A stretch of DNA of 64,000 nucleotides from Azospirillum oryzae (GTDB taxonomy: Bacteria > Pseudomonadota > Alphaproteobacteria > Azospirillales > Azospirillaceae). The DNA lies in the NCBI RefSeq assembly GCF_900177515.1, contig NZ_FXAK01000009.1, forward strand, positions 124,001 to 188,000, read 5' to 3'. Made by a program: the position numbers and the translations under genes. Of this stretch, positions 42,200 through 51,261 are shown piece by piece (the first letter of the stretch is position 1; every line of letters starts with the position of its first letter). Below the pieces are notes generated by a model. The model was not told where the DNA came from. It searched no databases and saw only the letters and a program-made list of their open reading frames with translations.

Positions 42200-42556
42200 T
42201 CAGGCGTCGTGGTCGCATCCGCCGGGACCACAGGGGACGGCCTGGATCAGGTCGGTGGAGCAGAGTTCCGGGCGGCCCTGGCAGCAGTCCTCCATCAGAA
42301 AGGCGATCAGCCGGCGGGTGCCCTCATAGTCGGACGCGTAGAAGATCTGCCGCTGCACCCGCCAGGAGCGGAGCAGACCGGCGCGTTCCAGCGTCGCCAG
42401 ATGATGGGAGAGGGTGGAGGCCGGAACCCCCACCTGCTGGGCAACCTCGCCGGCCGTCAGCCCATTCGGCCCCACCGTGATCAGCAGGCGGAACACGGCC
42501 AGACGGGTCTCCTGAGCGAGGGCGGCAAAGGCGTCGATGGCTGTCTTATTTTCCAT
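42200..42556 (-). CDS. arsR: ArsR-family repressor, C-terminal-cysteine type
   Basis: A 118-residue winged-helix repressor (LAQETRLAVFRLL, GVPASTLSHHLATLERAGLL). It lacks the CVC site of the other ArsR. Instead cysteines cluster at the C terminus: Cys91, Cys92 and Cys99 (CCQGRPELC), then Cys109 and Cys114. This matches the Acidithiobacillus-type site made of a vicinal pair plus a third cysteine. It is first in the operon arsR-arsC-arsC-acr3-arsH and lies 53 bases before the next gene. Confidence 0.9.
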   Translation of the reverse strand: MENKTAIDAFAALAQETRLAVFRLLITVGPNGLTAGEVAQQVGVPASTLSHHLATLERAGLLRSWRVQRQIFYASDYEGTRRLIAFLMEDCCQGRPELCSTDLIQAVPCGPGGCDHDA

Positions 42557-42807
42557 GCTTCTACCCTAGTCGAAATATAGATGTGAAGCAAGCGGCATGC
42601 GTCCCCACGCCATCCCCTCCCGGAAACCCGAGGAAGCAACGGTTACTGCGCCGTTCGCGCTGTTGCTATCCCATCACTCATCCGGAAAGCTGACTGTTTT
42701 ATATTTCACCTATCGCGGAAGCACGTCACAACCCGGTTCCCGGCTGGAAGGAAGCCGCCAGCGGAGCAGGTCCGGACTGGGCACATCCTCGATAGGAGAA
42801 TGCCCGC

Positions 42808-43103
42808 ATGTCTCGCCGGACGACGTCTGGCGGTGGTGAGCGCACCGGCTGGACCCGCCGGTCGCTCCTGGGAAGCCTTTTTGCCTCCGGCATCATCGCC
42901 GCCGGCCGGCGGCTTGGGCTTCGTCGGATGCCGGACCGCTCCGGTTCGGTCTGCCCCCGATCTTTCTCGACTCCGGTATCCACCTGCTCGCGGTCCTCGA
43001 ATGCTACCTGTCCGCCCGGCTGGAACGCCCGGTTCGACTGCCCAAGCGGCGAACCTACCAGGAGACCGCGACGCTGCCGGTGACCGGACAGCTGGATGCC
43101 GGA
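42808..43103 (+). pseudogene. Decayed aioX-like gene
   Basis: The frame at 42808 starts with a twin-arginine-like signal (TGWTRRSLLGSLFASG). A shift near 42930 moves coding to another frame, which from 42939 reads LRFGLPPIFLDSGIHLLAVL and continues with ERPVRLPKRRTYQET and TGQLDAG. This aligns closely with AioX residues 45-98 (FGLTPVFLDSD, KRRSYQEITT, TGQLDAA). The gene stops where Cys101 would be, and the C-terminal two thirds is missing. Confidence 0.8.
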
Positions 43104-43418
43104 GGGCAGCCCGCCGAATCCTTGACCGCGGCCGGAAGAGTCCAGGAGCCACCACCGGCCTGCGCACCTCACATCCCCGGGCCCGGACCCGTTTTGCAGT
43201 AGGCCGGAGGCCTCGACGGAGGCCAGACCTGCGGGAGCGTGGCCACGTACCGACGATTATCATCGTGGCGTCAAACAACCGTCACGTTGAGCCGATACAT
43301 TTCGATAACGGTCGCAGGGTCGAATTAAATAGGCTCTGTCCGGAGGCTGCCTCAGGTTTTGTGTCTTTCCGCCCCTTTCGCGCCAAGACCGTGGAACTCC
43401 TCAAAAGGAAAATCGGCT
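43104..43418. other. Noncoding stretch before chemoreceptor
   Basis: 315 bases with no gene on either strand. The left part is probably further decayed sequence after the aioX-like remnant. The right part (43240-43410) is AT-richer and should hold the chemoreceptor promoter. AAAAGGA lies 9 bases before the ATG at 43419. Confidence 0.4.
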
Positions 43419-45266
43419 ATGAGCCAGGAGACGTCCCTCAACGTCGCCGAGACAAATGCCAGTTCGATTGGCGGTGACGAGCGGCCTTCAAGGGGGCCCT
43501 TCAAAGTTCGGGTGCCTTTGGCCATACCCAAAATCTTCCTGCCGAACTCGCTTCGCAGCCGATTCCTTCTGTTTGCAACCTTCATGATCGCTCTGGTGCT
43601 GCTGCAGGGGGGATTGAGCTGGGTCACCGCGGAACGCAGTCACGACATGGGCGCCGCCACCGGCCATTCCATGGCATCCTTGACCAACGACCTTGAACTC
43701 CTGCGCACGATCAAGGACATGCAGGTTCTGTCCCTGGCGCTGCAAAACAAAGTCGCGACATCCTCTTCCGATGAGATCAACAATGTAAAGATCGATATCA
43801 AGAAGATCGCCACCGACTATCTCTCTGCACATGCGGGATTGGCGAACATAGCCACCGAACGGGGCATGACGACTCTGGGAGGAATTGACGACGTCGAACA
43901 ACGTATCAAGGTCGCAAAGGATTCCTTCGAAAACCTGCTGGCCCGGTCCCTGGAAGGGATCGAGGACGTCAGCCAACGCAAGGGCGTTGTTCCCCAGGAT
44001 CTGATGCTTGAAATCAGCGCGCGGGTCGATGGGCTGTTCGAACATCTCGACCGCATGGCGGAGGGGGTCAAACTTCTGGCGACCCAGGACAGGCAGACGC
44101 TGTCCGAAACGGTGGAAAGCAATGACGAGATCACCACCGATCTGGCAGGTGTGATGATGACCGCCGCCGCGATCGGTGCCCTCGGCTGTGCCGCGGTCAC
44201 GCTCTTCGTCCTGCGCGGGATCCTCCGCCCGCTTGCAACGCTCACCAGCACCACGGCCTTTTTGGCCAATGGGAAGCTGGATACGCCTGTGCCGGAGTTC
44301 CGGACCAGGGATCTGGGAGAAATCGCCGCCGCGCTTCGGATCTTCCGTGACAACCTGATCGAGACTGGGCGACTGAAGGCCGAGCGCGAGGAACAGGAAG
44401 CATACGCCGACGCGGAACGGACCCGCATGATGTCGGACCTGGCTCTGGCGTTCGAACTCAGCGTCGCCGGCGTCGTCGAGAACGTATCCTCGGCGGCCAC
44501 CCAACTGAGGTCGACCGCAGAGTCCTTTTCCCAAGTGGCGGAAGACGCGACGCAGCAGGCGACCTCCGTTGCCGATGCTTCCGATCTGGCCGCCGGGAAC
44601 GTCTCGGCGGTCGCTGCCGCGGCCGAGGAATTGTCGGCGTCCATCCGCGTGATCGGCGAGCGCGTTGGCCATGCTGCCCGAATTGCCGATCGCGCAGTGA
44701 TTCAGGCTGAACAGACCAACGAGATCGTCGCCAGCCTGGGTGCTGCCGCCAGTCGCATCGACGCGGTGGTCAAGATGATCTCCGACATCGCGGGCCAGAC
44801 CAATCTTCTGGCCCTCAACGCCACCATCGAGGCGGCCCGCGCCGGGGAGGCGGGCAAAGGCTTCGCCGTGGTTGCCGGCGAGGTCAAGTCGCTGGCCAGC
44901 CAGACGGCCCGGGCGACGGCGGATATCGGCGAGCAGATCGCTTCGGTGCAGAAGGCCAGCCAGGAGGCAATCGGCGCGATCCGGGCGATCGGGCAGACAA
45001 TCGCTCACATCAGCGAGATTTCCTCCGACGTCGCTGCCGCCGTCGAACAGCAGGGAGGGGCGACCGCGGACATATCCCGCAACATCCAGCATGCCGCCGC
45101 GGGAACCCAGAAGGTCACTTGCCACATCGGGGGCGTTACGGTGGCGACGCGCGAAGTCGGGACGCATGCCTCCAACGTGCTGGGAGCAGCATCGGGACTG
45201 ACGGCCCAGTCCGATCGGCTGCGGACGGAGGTCGACCAGTTCATCGCCAAGGTGAAGGGAGGGTGA
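43419..45266 (+). CDS. Methyl-accepting chemotaxis protein
   Basis: A 615-residue receptor. Transmembrane helix 1 is at about residues 47-67, a helical periplasmic domain of about 175 residues (four-helix-bundle type by pattern) follows, and helix 2 is at 243-265. HAMP comes next, then the signalling domain with the invariant hairpin (DIAGQTNLLALNATIEAARAG, GKGFAVVAGEVKSLA). No PAS or Cache motif is visible in the sensor region. It follows the arsenic cluster and could sense arsenite or respond to redox, but nothing in the sequence proves the ligand. Confidence 0.92.
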   Translation: MSQETSLNVAETNASSIGGDERPSRGPFKVRVPLAIPKIFLPNSLRSRFLLFATFMIALVLLQGGLSWVTAERSHDMGAATGHSMASLTNDLELLRTIKDMQVLSLALQNKVATSSSDEINNVKIDIKKIATDYLSAHAGLANIATERGMTTLGGIDDVEQRIKVAKDSFENLLARSLEGIEDVSQRKGVVPQDLMLEISARVDGLFEHLDRMAEGVKLLATQDRQTLSETVESNDEITTDLAGVMMTAAAIGALGCAAVTLFVLRGILRPLATLTSTTAFLANGKLDTPVPEFRTRDLGEIAAALRIFRDNLIETGRLKAEREEQEAYADAERTRMMSDLALAFELSVAGVVENVSSAATQLRSTAESFSQVAEDATQQATSVADASDLAAGNVSAVAAAAEELSASIRVIGERVGHAARIADRAVIQAEQTNEIVASLGAAASRIDAVVKMISDIAGQTNLLALNATIEAARAGEAGKGFAVVAGEVKSLASQTARATADIGEQIASVQKASQEAIGAIRAIGQTIAHISEISSDVAAAVEQQGGATADISRNIQHAAAGTQKVTCHIGGVTVATREVGTHASNVLGAASGLTAQSDRLRTEVDQFIAKVKGG

Positions 45267-45700
45267 CCCTCCGCGTGCAGGCCGCGGCCGCAGCCGAAAT
45301 CGCACAATGCTTATTGCTCATAACCGGAAACCTGCCACGAACAGGGCGCGCTCGCCAACCTGACAGGACCATATGGACCTGCCTAGTATGACAATGACGG
45401 ATTGTTGGGCGACTTCTGTTTTGCGCGGGTCTGCGGGTTCCGGGAGCGACGGCCGCCCCTGTCAGGGTGTCAGGCGACGCATTGGACGGCCACAGCAGGA
45501 CGGCGTCGACACCTATCCAGCGGCAGAGCGCCAGCCAGATGCCGGCATGGGCGACGATGGTGCGAAGTACGGCATCACCCGTGATGGCAAAGGGCGATGC
45601 CGCTTGCGGGCAGGCTTTCGTCGATGTCGTGCTCTCCCTGTCCGGGCAGGCCATCCTGCAAAGCCAGGCCTTCCGACCGCCTGCCCACTGAGGCCGCCGA
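45267..45700. other. Region between convergent chemoreceptor genes, with gene tail remnant
   Basis: 434 bases without an intact gene. On the plus strand 45588-45691 reads GDAACGQAFVDVVLSLSGQA, ILQSQAFRPPAH and a stop. This resembles the C terminus of ModA-type periplasmic binding proteins (A-x-A-F-V-D-x-[VL]-L-S-x-x-G-Q-A-I-L). Upstream bases do not continue the gene. It is best seen as a fossil tail; the rest holds nothing I recognise. Confidence 0.4.
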
Positions 45701-47383
45701 TCAGGCGGCGCGGACGGTCGACAGGAAGTCCTCGACCTCGCTACGCAGCCTGACCGTCTCGCGGACCAGACCGCTGGAGGCGGACAGCACGCCGGACGCG
45801 GCGCTGCCGGTCTGGCCGACGGTCTGGGCGACGCCGGCGATGTTGCTGTTGACCTCCGCCGTATGGCGGGCGGCCTGCTGGATGTTGGCGCCGATGTCCT
45901 TGGTGGCGGCGCTCTGCTGCTCCACCGCAGACGCGATGGCGGTGGCGATGTCGCTGACCGAGGTGATGGTCGTGCCGATACCCTGCACCGCCGTCACCGT
46001 ATTCCCGGTGAATTGCTGGATTTCCTGCACCTTGGCCTGGATGTCTTCGGTGGCCTTGGCGGTCTGGTTGGCCAGCGCCTTGACCTCCGAGGCGACGACG
46101 GCGAAGCCCTTGCCGTGCTCGCCGGCGCGGGCCGCTTCGATGGTGGCGTTCAGCGCCAGCAGGTTGGTTTGACCGGCGATGGCGTTGATCAGTTCCACCA
46201 CCTGTCCGATCTCCTGAGCGGCGGACGCCAGGCTGTGGATCATGCCGTCGATCTTCGCGGCTTCATCCACCGCACGGCCGGCGACGCTGGTGGACATGGT
46301 CACCTGACGGCCGATTTCGGCAATGGAGGCGAACAGTTCCTCCGTCGCCGCGGCGACGGTGTTGACGTTGCTGCTGGCCTGTTCGGACGCTTGCGACACT
46401 GCATCGGCTTGGGTGCCGGAGCGGTCAGCGGCGGCGGCCATACCGGAGGCGGTTTTCTCCATCTCATGCGCAGCGGCGGCGACGGCGGCGACCATGCCCA
46501 TCACGCGCGCCTCGAACTGGGCGGCCATGTCGAGAAGGGCGGCGCGGCGTTCGGCCTCGGTGCGGTCCTTCTGCGCTTCGGCTTCCGCCTGGAGACGGCG
46601 GACTTCCAGCCCGTTGCGCTTGAAGTCCTCCAGCGCGCGGGCCAACGTGCCGACCTCGTCGCTGCGGTCCTGGTGGTTGATCGCGACGGACAGGTCGCCG
46701 GTGGAGATGCGGTTGGTGGCCTGGGTCAGTTGCAGGATGGGCGTGGTGATGCGCCGGCCGATCCACACGGCAAGGCCAAGGCTGACCGCCGCCAGCACCG
46801 CGATGACCGCGGCGATGTTCAGCAAGGTCTGCATCCGCGCGGCGGCCACCGTGTCGAGATAGACACCGGAGCTGACCACCCAGCCCCAGCCCTTGGTCAG
46901 CTTGGAATAGGCGGACTTCTCCACCGGATCGCTGGAACCGGGCTTGGGGAAGGAGAAGGAGGAATAACCGCCGCCGGATTCGGCGGCCTTGATCTCGTCG
47001 CGCACGAATAGCCGGCCGCTCTTGTCGGTGCTGTCCCACATCGCCTTGCCTTCGACCTGCGGGTTCAGGTGGGCCAGGATGTTGCCCTTGCGGTCGAGAA
47101 TCAGCGCATATTCCGACCCGTCGTAGCGGGCAGTCCGCGCGATGTCGAGCGCCAGCTTCTGCGCGTCGGCGACCGGCAGTTCGCCGGATGCGGCCCGCTG
47201 TTCGAACCGTTCGATGATGGAGGTGACCATCTCCACCGCGACGCGGGCGCGGGCCTGCCGCTCCTCCATCATCACGGTGCCGAGCGTCTTCGCGGTCATG
47301 GCCCCGGCGCCGACCAGCGCCAGGACGGTGATCAAAGGCAGCAGAAGCAGGCGCCCCCGGATGCCACGCAATGCGGAAATCAT
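45701..47383 (-). CDS. Methyl-accepting chemotaxis protein with Cache sensor
   Basis: This 560-residue receptor has helix 1 at about residues 11-31. A single Cache (sCache_2) domain follows to about 185, marked by ARYDGSEYALILDRKGNILA, GYSSFSFPKPGSSDP and KGWGWVVSSGVYLD. Helix 2 is at about 190-212, then HAMP and the signalling domain (AIAGQTNLLALNATIEAARA). sCache_2 domains commonly bind small carboxylates. The gene lies 154 bases downstream of nicT on the same strand, so chemotaxis toward nicotinate or a product such as fumarate is a reasonable idea. Confidence 0.93.
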   Translation of the reverse strand: MISALRGIRGRLLLLPLITVLALVGAGAMTAKTLGTVMMEERQARARVAVEMVTSIIERFEQRAASGELPVADAQKLALDIARTARYDGSEYALILDRKGNILAHLNPQVEGKAMWDSTDKSGRLFVRDEIKAAESGGGYSSFSFPKPGSSDPVEKSAYSKLTKGWGWVVSSGVYLDTVAAARMQTLLNIAAVIAVLAAVSLGLAVWIGRRITTPILQLTQATNRISTGDLSVAINHQDRSDEVGTLARALEDFKRNGLEVRRLQAEAEAQKDRTEAERRAALLDMAAQFEARVMGMVAAVAAAAHEMEKTASGMAAAADRSGTQADAVSQASEQASSNVNTVAAATEELFASIAEIGRQVTMSTSVAGRAVDEAAKIDGMIHSLASAAQEIGQVVELINAIAGQTNLLALNATIEAARAGEHGKGFAVVASEVKALANQTAKATEDIQAKVQEIQQFTGNTVTAVQGIGTTITSVSDIATAIASAVEQQSAATKDIGANIQQAARHTAEVNSNIAGVAQTVGQTGSAASGVLSASSGLVRETVRLRSEVEDFLSTVRAA

Positions 47384-47537
47384 GTCTCTGTTGCCCCTCG
47401 GCGTCTGGCGTTTTGCTGGAACGTCTTGTCGGAACGGTTGAGCCGGCGCCTCACCCGCTGGTGTGGCGCCGGCCGGACCGGCCATAAAAAACTGCCATTC
47501 AAGCTTTCACATATGGTTTACGCGCTACACCATTTGG

Positions 47538-48875
47538 TCAGCGATTCACCACTTTCGGCGGGAGGGCATAGACCAGCAGGGCGCCGACCAGCAGACAGCC
47601 TGAGAAGAACCACAGGGCGGCGCTGCTGCTGCCGGTCAGGTCGATCACGATGCCGATCAGCGAGTTGCTGACCAGCCCGGCGATGCTGGCGAGCGAGATC
47701 GCCATGGCGAAGCCGGTGGCCGCCGCCGTGCCCTTCAGGAAGGTGGCCGGCAGGCTGAAATAGGCCGGAAGCGGACCCAGCACGCCGACTGACGCGATGG
47801 TGAACAGCGCGACGGTGGCGACGAGGTTTTCGGCGAAGAAGGTGCTGGCGGCCATCGCAGCGGAGGCGGCCAGAAAGGGAACGATGATGTGCCAGCGCCG
47901 TTCGCGCATCCGGTCGGAACTGGCGCCGATCAGCAGGATGCCGATCACGGCCAGGATGTTGGGGATCATCGTCAGCAGGCCGATGTGGAACGGGTCGACC
48001 ACGCCGGTCTTGCGGATGAAGGTGGGCAGCCAAAAGCCGATGGCGTAGGCGGTCAACAGGATGGCGAAATCGATGCCGCCCAGCATCCAGACCTTCAGGT
48101 TCAGCAGCCCTTCCTTGAAGCTGTGGCCGGCATGCTTGGCCTCGGCATCGTCGCCGTGCAGGTCGGCGGCGATCCGGGCCTTCTCATCGCCCGACAGCCA
48201 CTTGGCATCGCGGAAGGAGTTGGGCAGCGCCATGAAGGTCAGGAAGCCGAGAAGCACGCTGGGGATCGCCTCCAGCAGGAACAACCACTGCCAGCCGCGC
48301 AAGCCCTGGACATGGTCGAAATGGCCCATGATCCAGCCCGACAGCGGGCCGCCGATCACGCTGGACAGCGGCAGGCCGATGACGAACAGCGCCATGATGC
48401 GGCCGCGGCGATAGGTCGGGAACCACAGCGTCAGGTAATAGAGCACGCCCGGCAGGAAGCCAGCCTCGGCGGCGCCCAGCAGGAAACGGACGATGTAGAA
48501 CTGGGTCGGGGTAGAGACCAGCATGGTGGCGGCCGACAGCAGGCCCCAGGTGATCATGATGCGCGCGATCCACAGCCGCGCGCCGACCTTGGTCAGCACG
48601 AGGTTGCTCGGCACCTCGAACAGGATGTAGCCGACGAAGAACAGGCCGGCGCCCAGACCATAGGCCGCCTCGCTGAACTGGAGGTCGCCCATCATCTGCA
48701 GCTTGGCGAAGCCGATGTTGATGCGGTCGAGATAGGCTGCCAGATAGCAGAAGCAGAGGAAGGGAATGATCCGCCAGGTGATTTTCTTGTAAAGCTGGTC
48801 CGCATCGACGGACTGCGCCGCGCCCAAAGCTGCATTGGGTGCGGCATTCGCTGTTGTCGTCTGGGCATAGGACAT
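47538..48875 (-). CDS. nicT: MFS transporter, probable nicotinate uptake (NicT-like)
   Basis: A 445-residue major facilitator with twelve helices of the anion:cation symporter family. Motifs include FCYLAAYLDRINIGFAKLQM, the RxxxG pattern in YRRGRIMALFVIGLPLSSV and FVGYILFEVPSNL. Relatives import aromatic acids and nicotinate. It is the last gene of the minus-strand nicC-D-E-F-T run, the same content as the Pseudomonas nic cluster. The ATG at 48875 follows AAGGAGACAG. Confidence 0.82.
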   Translation of the reverse strand: MSYAQTTTANAAPNAALGAAQSVDADQLYKKITWRIIPFLCFCYLAAYLDRINIGFAKLQMMGDLQFSEAAYGLGAGLFFVGYILFEVPSNLVLTKVGARLWIARIMITWGLLSAATMLVSTPTQFYIVRFLLGAAEAGFLPGVLYYLTLWFPTYRRGRIMALFVIGLPLSSVIGGPLSGWIMGHFDHVQGLRGWQWLFLLEAIPSVLLGFLTFMALPNSFRDAKWLSGDEKARIAADLHGDDAEAKHAGHSFKEGLLNLKVWMLGGIDFAILLTAYAIGFWLPTFIRKTGVVDPFHIGLLTMIPNILAVIGILLIGASSDRMRERRWHIIVPFLAASAAMAASTFFAENLVATVALFTIASVGVLGPLPAYFSLPATFLKGTAAATGFAMAISLASIAGLVSNSLIGIVIDLTGSSSAALWFFSGCLLVGALLVYALPPKVVNR

Positions 48876-49009
48876 GTCGTCTGTCTCCTTACGCTGATCG
48901 CGTTGTGAACCCGTCCTGTTTTTGCATGCCGGCGCCGCCTGTCTCGGGTGCGGCACCGGGTGTTGGCCCCGGTTTTCTTTTTATTGGTCCTGATACCGGA
49001 AAGCGTTTT

Positions 49010-49651
49010 TTAGCCGACCTTCTTTACGAACTGCGCAAGCGCCTCCTGTTTCTTCACCACATCGCCGTATTTGCTGTCGATGTCGAACAGGTTGGCCTCG
49101 TGCGGGCCGTCGTGGCGGTCGCCGACGCATTCGCGCACCACGATGGTGCGGAAGCCGTGCTGGACCGCATCGACGGCGCTGGCGCGGATGCAGCCGCTGG
49201 TCGAGCATCCGGTCAGCACCACCGTGTCCACACCCATGGCATGCAGCATCGGCGCGAGGCTGGTGCCGAAGAAGGCGCTGGCATACTGCTTGGAGATCAC
49301 CACCTCGTCGGGTTGCGGCGTGACCTCCGGGCAGAAGGCGGCGAGCGGGTTGCCCTCCACCATGTCCTTCATCACCGGGGCCTTGCGCACCCACATGCCG
49401 CCATCGGCGAAATGGCCGGGATGATAGCGGATGTTGGTGTGGACGACTGGAATGCCGGTGCGGCGGGCGGTCTCCAGCAACTCGACCGTCTCCGCCACCG
49501 CGCTCACCACGCCGGGGGCGTAGAGCGGCGCGCCTTCGGTGGTGTAGCCCTGCATGAAGTCGATCACCAGGAGGGCCGGCCGCTCGCCGAAGCCGATCCG
49601 GTTGCCCCAGACGCCCTTGTAATTGTCGGATGCGCTCTGCCCGTCGGTCAT
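49010..49651 (-). CDS. nicF: Maleamate amidohydrolase NicF
   Basis: This 213-residue isochorismatase-fold hydrolase has the catalytic triad regions: Asp in LLVIDFMQG, Lys in WVRKAPVM and Cys in VLTGCSTSGCIRASAVDA. It splits maleamate to maleate and ammonia, the fifth pathway step. The wider family includes many amidases, but neighbouring nicE, nicD and nicC fix the role. It starts 11 bases after nicE ends. Confidence 0.88.
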   Translation of the reverse strand: MTDGQSASDNYKGVWGNRIGFGERPALLVIDFMQGYTTEGAPLYAPGVVSAVAETVELLETARRTGIPVVHTNIRYHPGHFADGGMWVRKAPVMKDMVEGNPLAAFCPEVTPQPDEVVISKQYASAFFGTSLAPMLHAMGVDTVVLTGCSTSGCIRASAVDAVQHGFRTIVVRECVGDRHDGPHEANLFDIDSKYGDVVKKQEALAQFVKKVG

Positions 49652-49662
49652 GTGGTCGCTCC

Positions 49663-50415
49663 TTAGTAAGCGCCGGACAGCAGGGCGCCGGCGCCGGGCA
49701 CGATCGGCTCCAGCTTCAGCGACTTCAGCATGGCGTAGGTGGTGGCGATGGCGGCGGTCAGCACCGGCTTACCGGTCTCCGCCTCCACCCGCGGCACCAC
49801 CGGCAGCGACGGCATCTGCACGCAGGCGGACAGGACGACCACGTCCACGCCCTCCAGGTTCATGCCGCGCACGATGTCCGGCAGGTTGTTGGGGTCGTGG
49901 CGGGCGACGTCGAGGTTGTCGGGGATCTCCAGCGCGCGCCAGTCCTGCACCTCGAAGCCCTCGGCGCGGATGTAATCCACCACCAACTCGGTCAATGGGC
50001 GCATGTAGGGGGCAACGATGGCGATGCGCTTGGCGCCCATCACCTTCAGCCCGTCGACCAGGGCGCCGGCGCTGGTGACCACCGGGGCCGGCGCGTCGTT
50101 CTCCAGCGTCTTGCGGGCAAGCCGCGCCTCGGAATCGCGGTGGTAGCCAAGGCCCATCGACATGATGGCGACGAGGCAGGCATAGCCCAGCACATCGACG
50201 CGGGCGTCCGACAGCTCGACGGCGCAACGGTCGGATTCGGCGTCCATCGCCGCCAGCTCTTCCTTCTTGACCGTCTTCATCCGCATGCGGGCGGAATGGA
50301 AGGTGAAGCGTTCCGGGCGGATCGCCTGACGCGCGGTCAGCATGGCCGGAATTTCCGTTTCCATGGTGACGTTGGAGCTGGGGACGATCTGGCCGATGCG
50401 GTACAGCGAAGACAT
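49663..50415 (-). CDS. nicE: Maleate cis-trans isomerase NicE
   Basis: A 250-residue Asp/Glu racemase-superfamily enzyme converting maleate to fumarate, the last step before the TCA cycle. The two catalytic cysteines are Cys80 (GYACLVAIMS) and Cys198 (LSACVQMPSL). The N terminus RIGQIVPSSNVTMETEIPAM is typical of maleate isomerases. It lies between nicD and nicF with short gaps, and has normal length. Confidence 0.9.
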   Translation of the reverse strand: MSSLYRIGQIVPSSNVTMETEIPAMLTARQAIRPERFTFHSARMRMKTVKKEELAAMDAESDRCAVELSDARVDVLGYACLVAIMSMGLGYHRDSEARLARKTLENDAPAPVVTSAGALVDGLKVMGAKRIAIVAPYMRPLTELVVDYIRAEGFEVQDWRALEIPDNLDVARHDPNNLPDIVRGMNLEGVDVVVLSACVQMPSLPVVPRVEAETGKPVLTAAIATTYAMLKSLKLEPIVPGAGALLSGAY

Positions 50416-50433
50416 GGGATTGGTTCCTGTGTG

Positions 50434-51261
50434 TCAGGCGAGCGGATGACCGAGGCTGTCGCCGAAGGCGGCGAAGAAGCCGTCGAGGTCGTCCCAGGGG
50501 ATCATGTGCCCGGCGTTGGGGACGCGGGCGATGCGGATGGCGGGTTGGAGGCGGGCGATCTCCTCCTCGTCCTCCGGCTGGATGACGCCGCCGCGTCCGG
50601 CGACGATCAGCAGCGCCGGAACCGGCAGCTTCGGCAGGTCGGCATGGATGTCGTCCTGGTGGAAGCCTTCATAGGCACGGACGATGGCCGGCTCGTAGCA
50701 GGTGTGCAGCCATTCCGCGCGCAGTTGCAGCTGCTCCTCCGTCCAGGTCGGGCAGAAGGCGCGCATGGCGTCGGCGTCCATGCCCTTCAAGGACTGGCGG
50801 ATGGAATCGACGTACCAGGGCAGCCCGCTGGGATAGGGCCGGCGGCCGGGGCCGGAGACCGGCGGATCGATCAGCACAAGCTGGCGCAGGCCCTTCCCGT
50901 CCCCGCGCACCGAAGCGCGGATGGCGAAGCGGGCACCCATGGAATGGCCGACCAGGACGTAGTCGGTCAGGCCGAGCGCGGCGACGAAGGCGTTCACATC
51001 GTCGGCGCAGGCATCGATGCCGTAATCCAGATGCGGGCCGCTTTCCGACAGCCCTCGTCCGCGCACGTCCAGCACATAGGTGTCGAACTGCCGCCCGAAG
51101 CGCTCGGCGACGAAGCCCCAGGTGACGGCCGGGCTGGTGATGCCGGGGATCAGCACGATGGCAGGGCGTCCGGCATGCCGCTCCCCGCCGTAGCGCAGGT
51201 AATGCTGGCGGATGCCGTTCGCCTGGACATTGGCGCCGTAGAGGAAGGTCGAGGCGGTCAT
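50434..51261 (-). CDS. nicD: N-formylmaleamate deformylase NicD
   Basis: This 275-residue alpha/beta hydrolase has a nucleophile elbow GHSMGAR, an HG-like oxyanion region replaced by IPGITSPAVTWG, and a late catalytic histidine in NAGHMIPWDDL. It removes formate from N-formylmaleamate, giving maleamate. Length and the DVRGRGLSESGP segment fit NicD. It overlaps nicC by 4 bases. Confidence 0.88.
   Translation of the reverse strand: MTASTFLYGANVQANGIRQHYLRYGGERHAGRPAIVLIPGITSPAVTWGFVAERFGRQFDTYVLDVRGRGLSESGPHLDYGIDACADDVNAFVAALGLTDYVLVGHSMGARFAIRASVRGDGKGLRQLVLIDPPVSGPGRRPYPSGLPWYVDSIRQSLKGMDADAMRAFCPTWTEEQLQLRAEWLHTCYEPAIVRAYEGFHQDDIHADLPKLPVPALLIVAGRGGVIQPEDEEEIARLQPAIRIARVPNAGHMIPWDDLDGFFAAFGDSLGHPLA

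Noticed and set aside
45241..45654. Minus-strand frame of 137 codons between the chemoreceptors
   Set aside because: No signal peptide, domain or ribosome site, and it overlaps a plus-strand fragment that resembles a real protein tail.
48955..48985. Hairpin ACCGGG/CCCGGT followed by a T-rich run between nicT and nicF
   Set aside because: It would end transcription on the plus strand, but the genes here run on the minus strand, so a role is doubtful.
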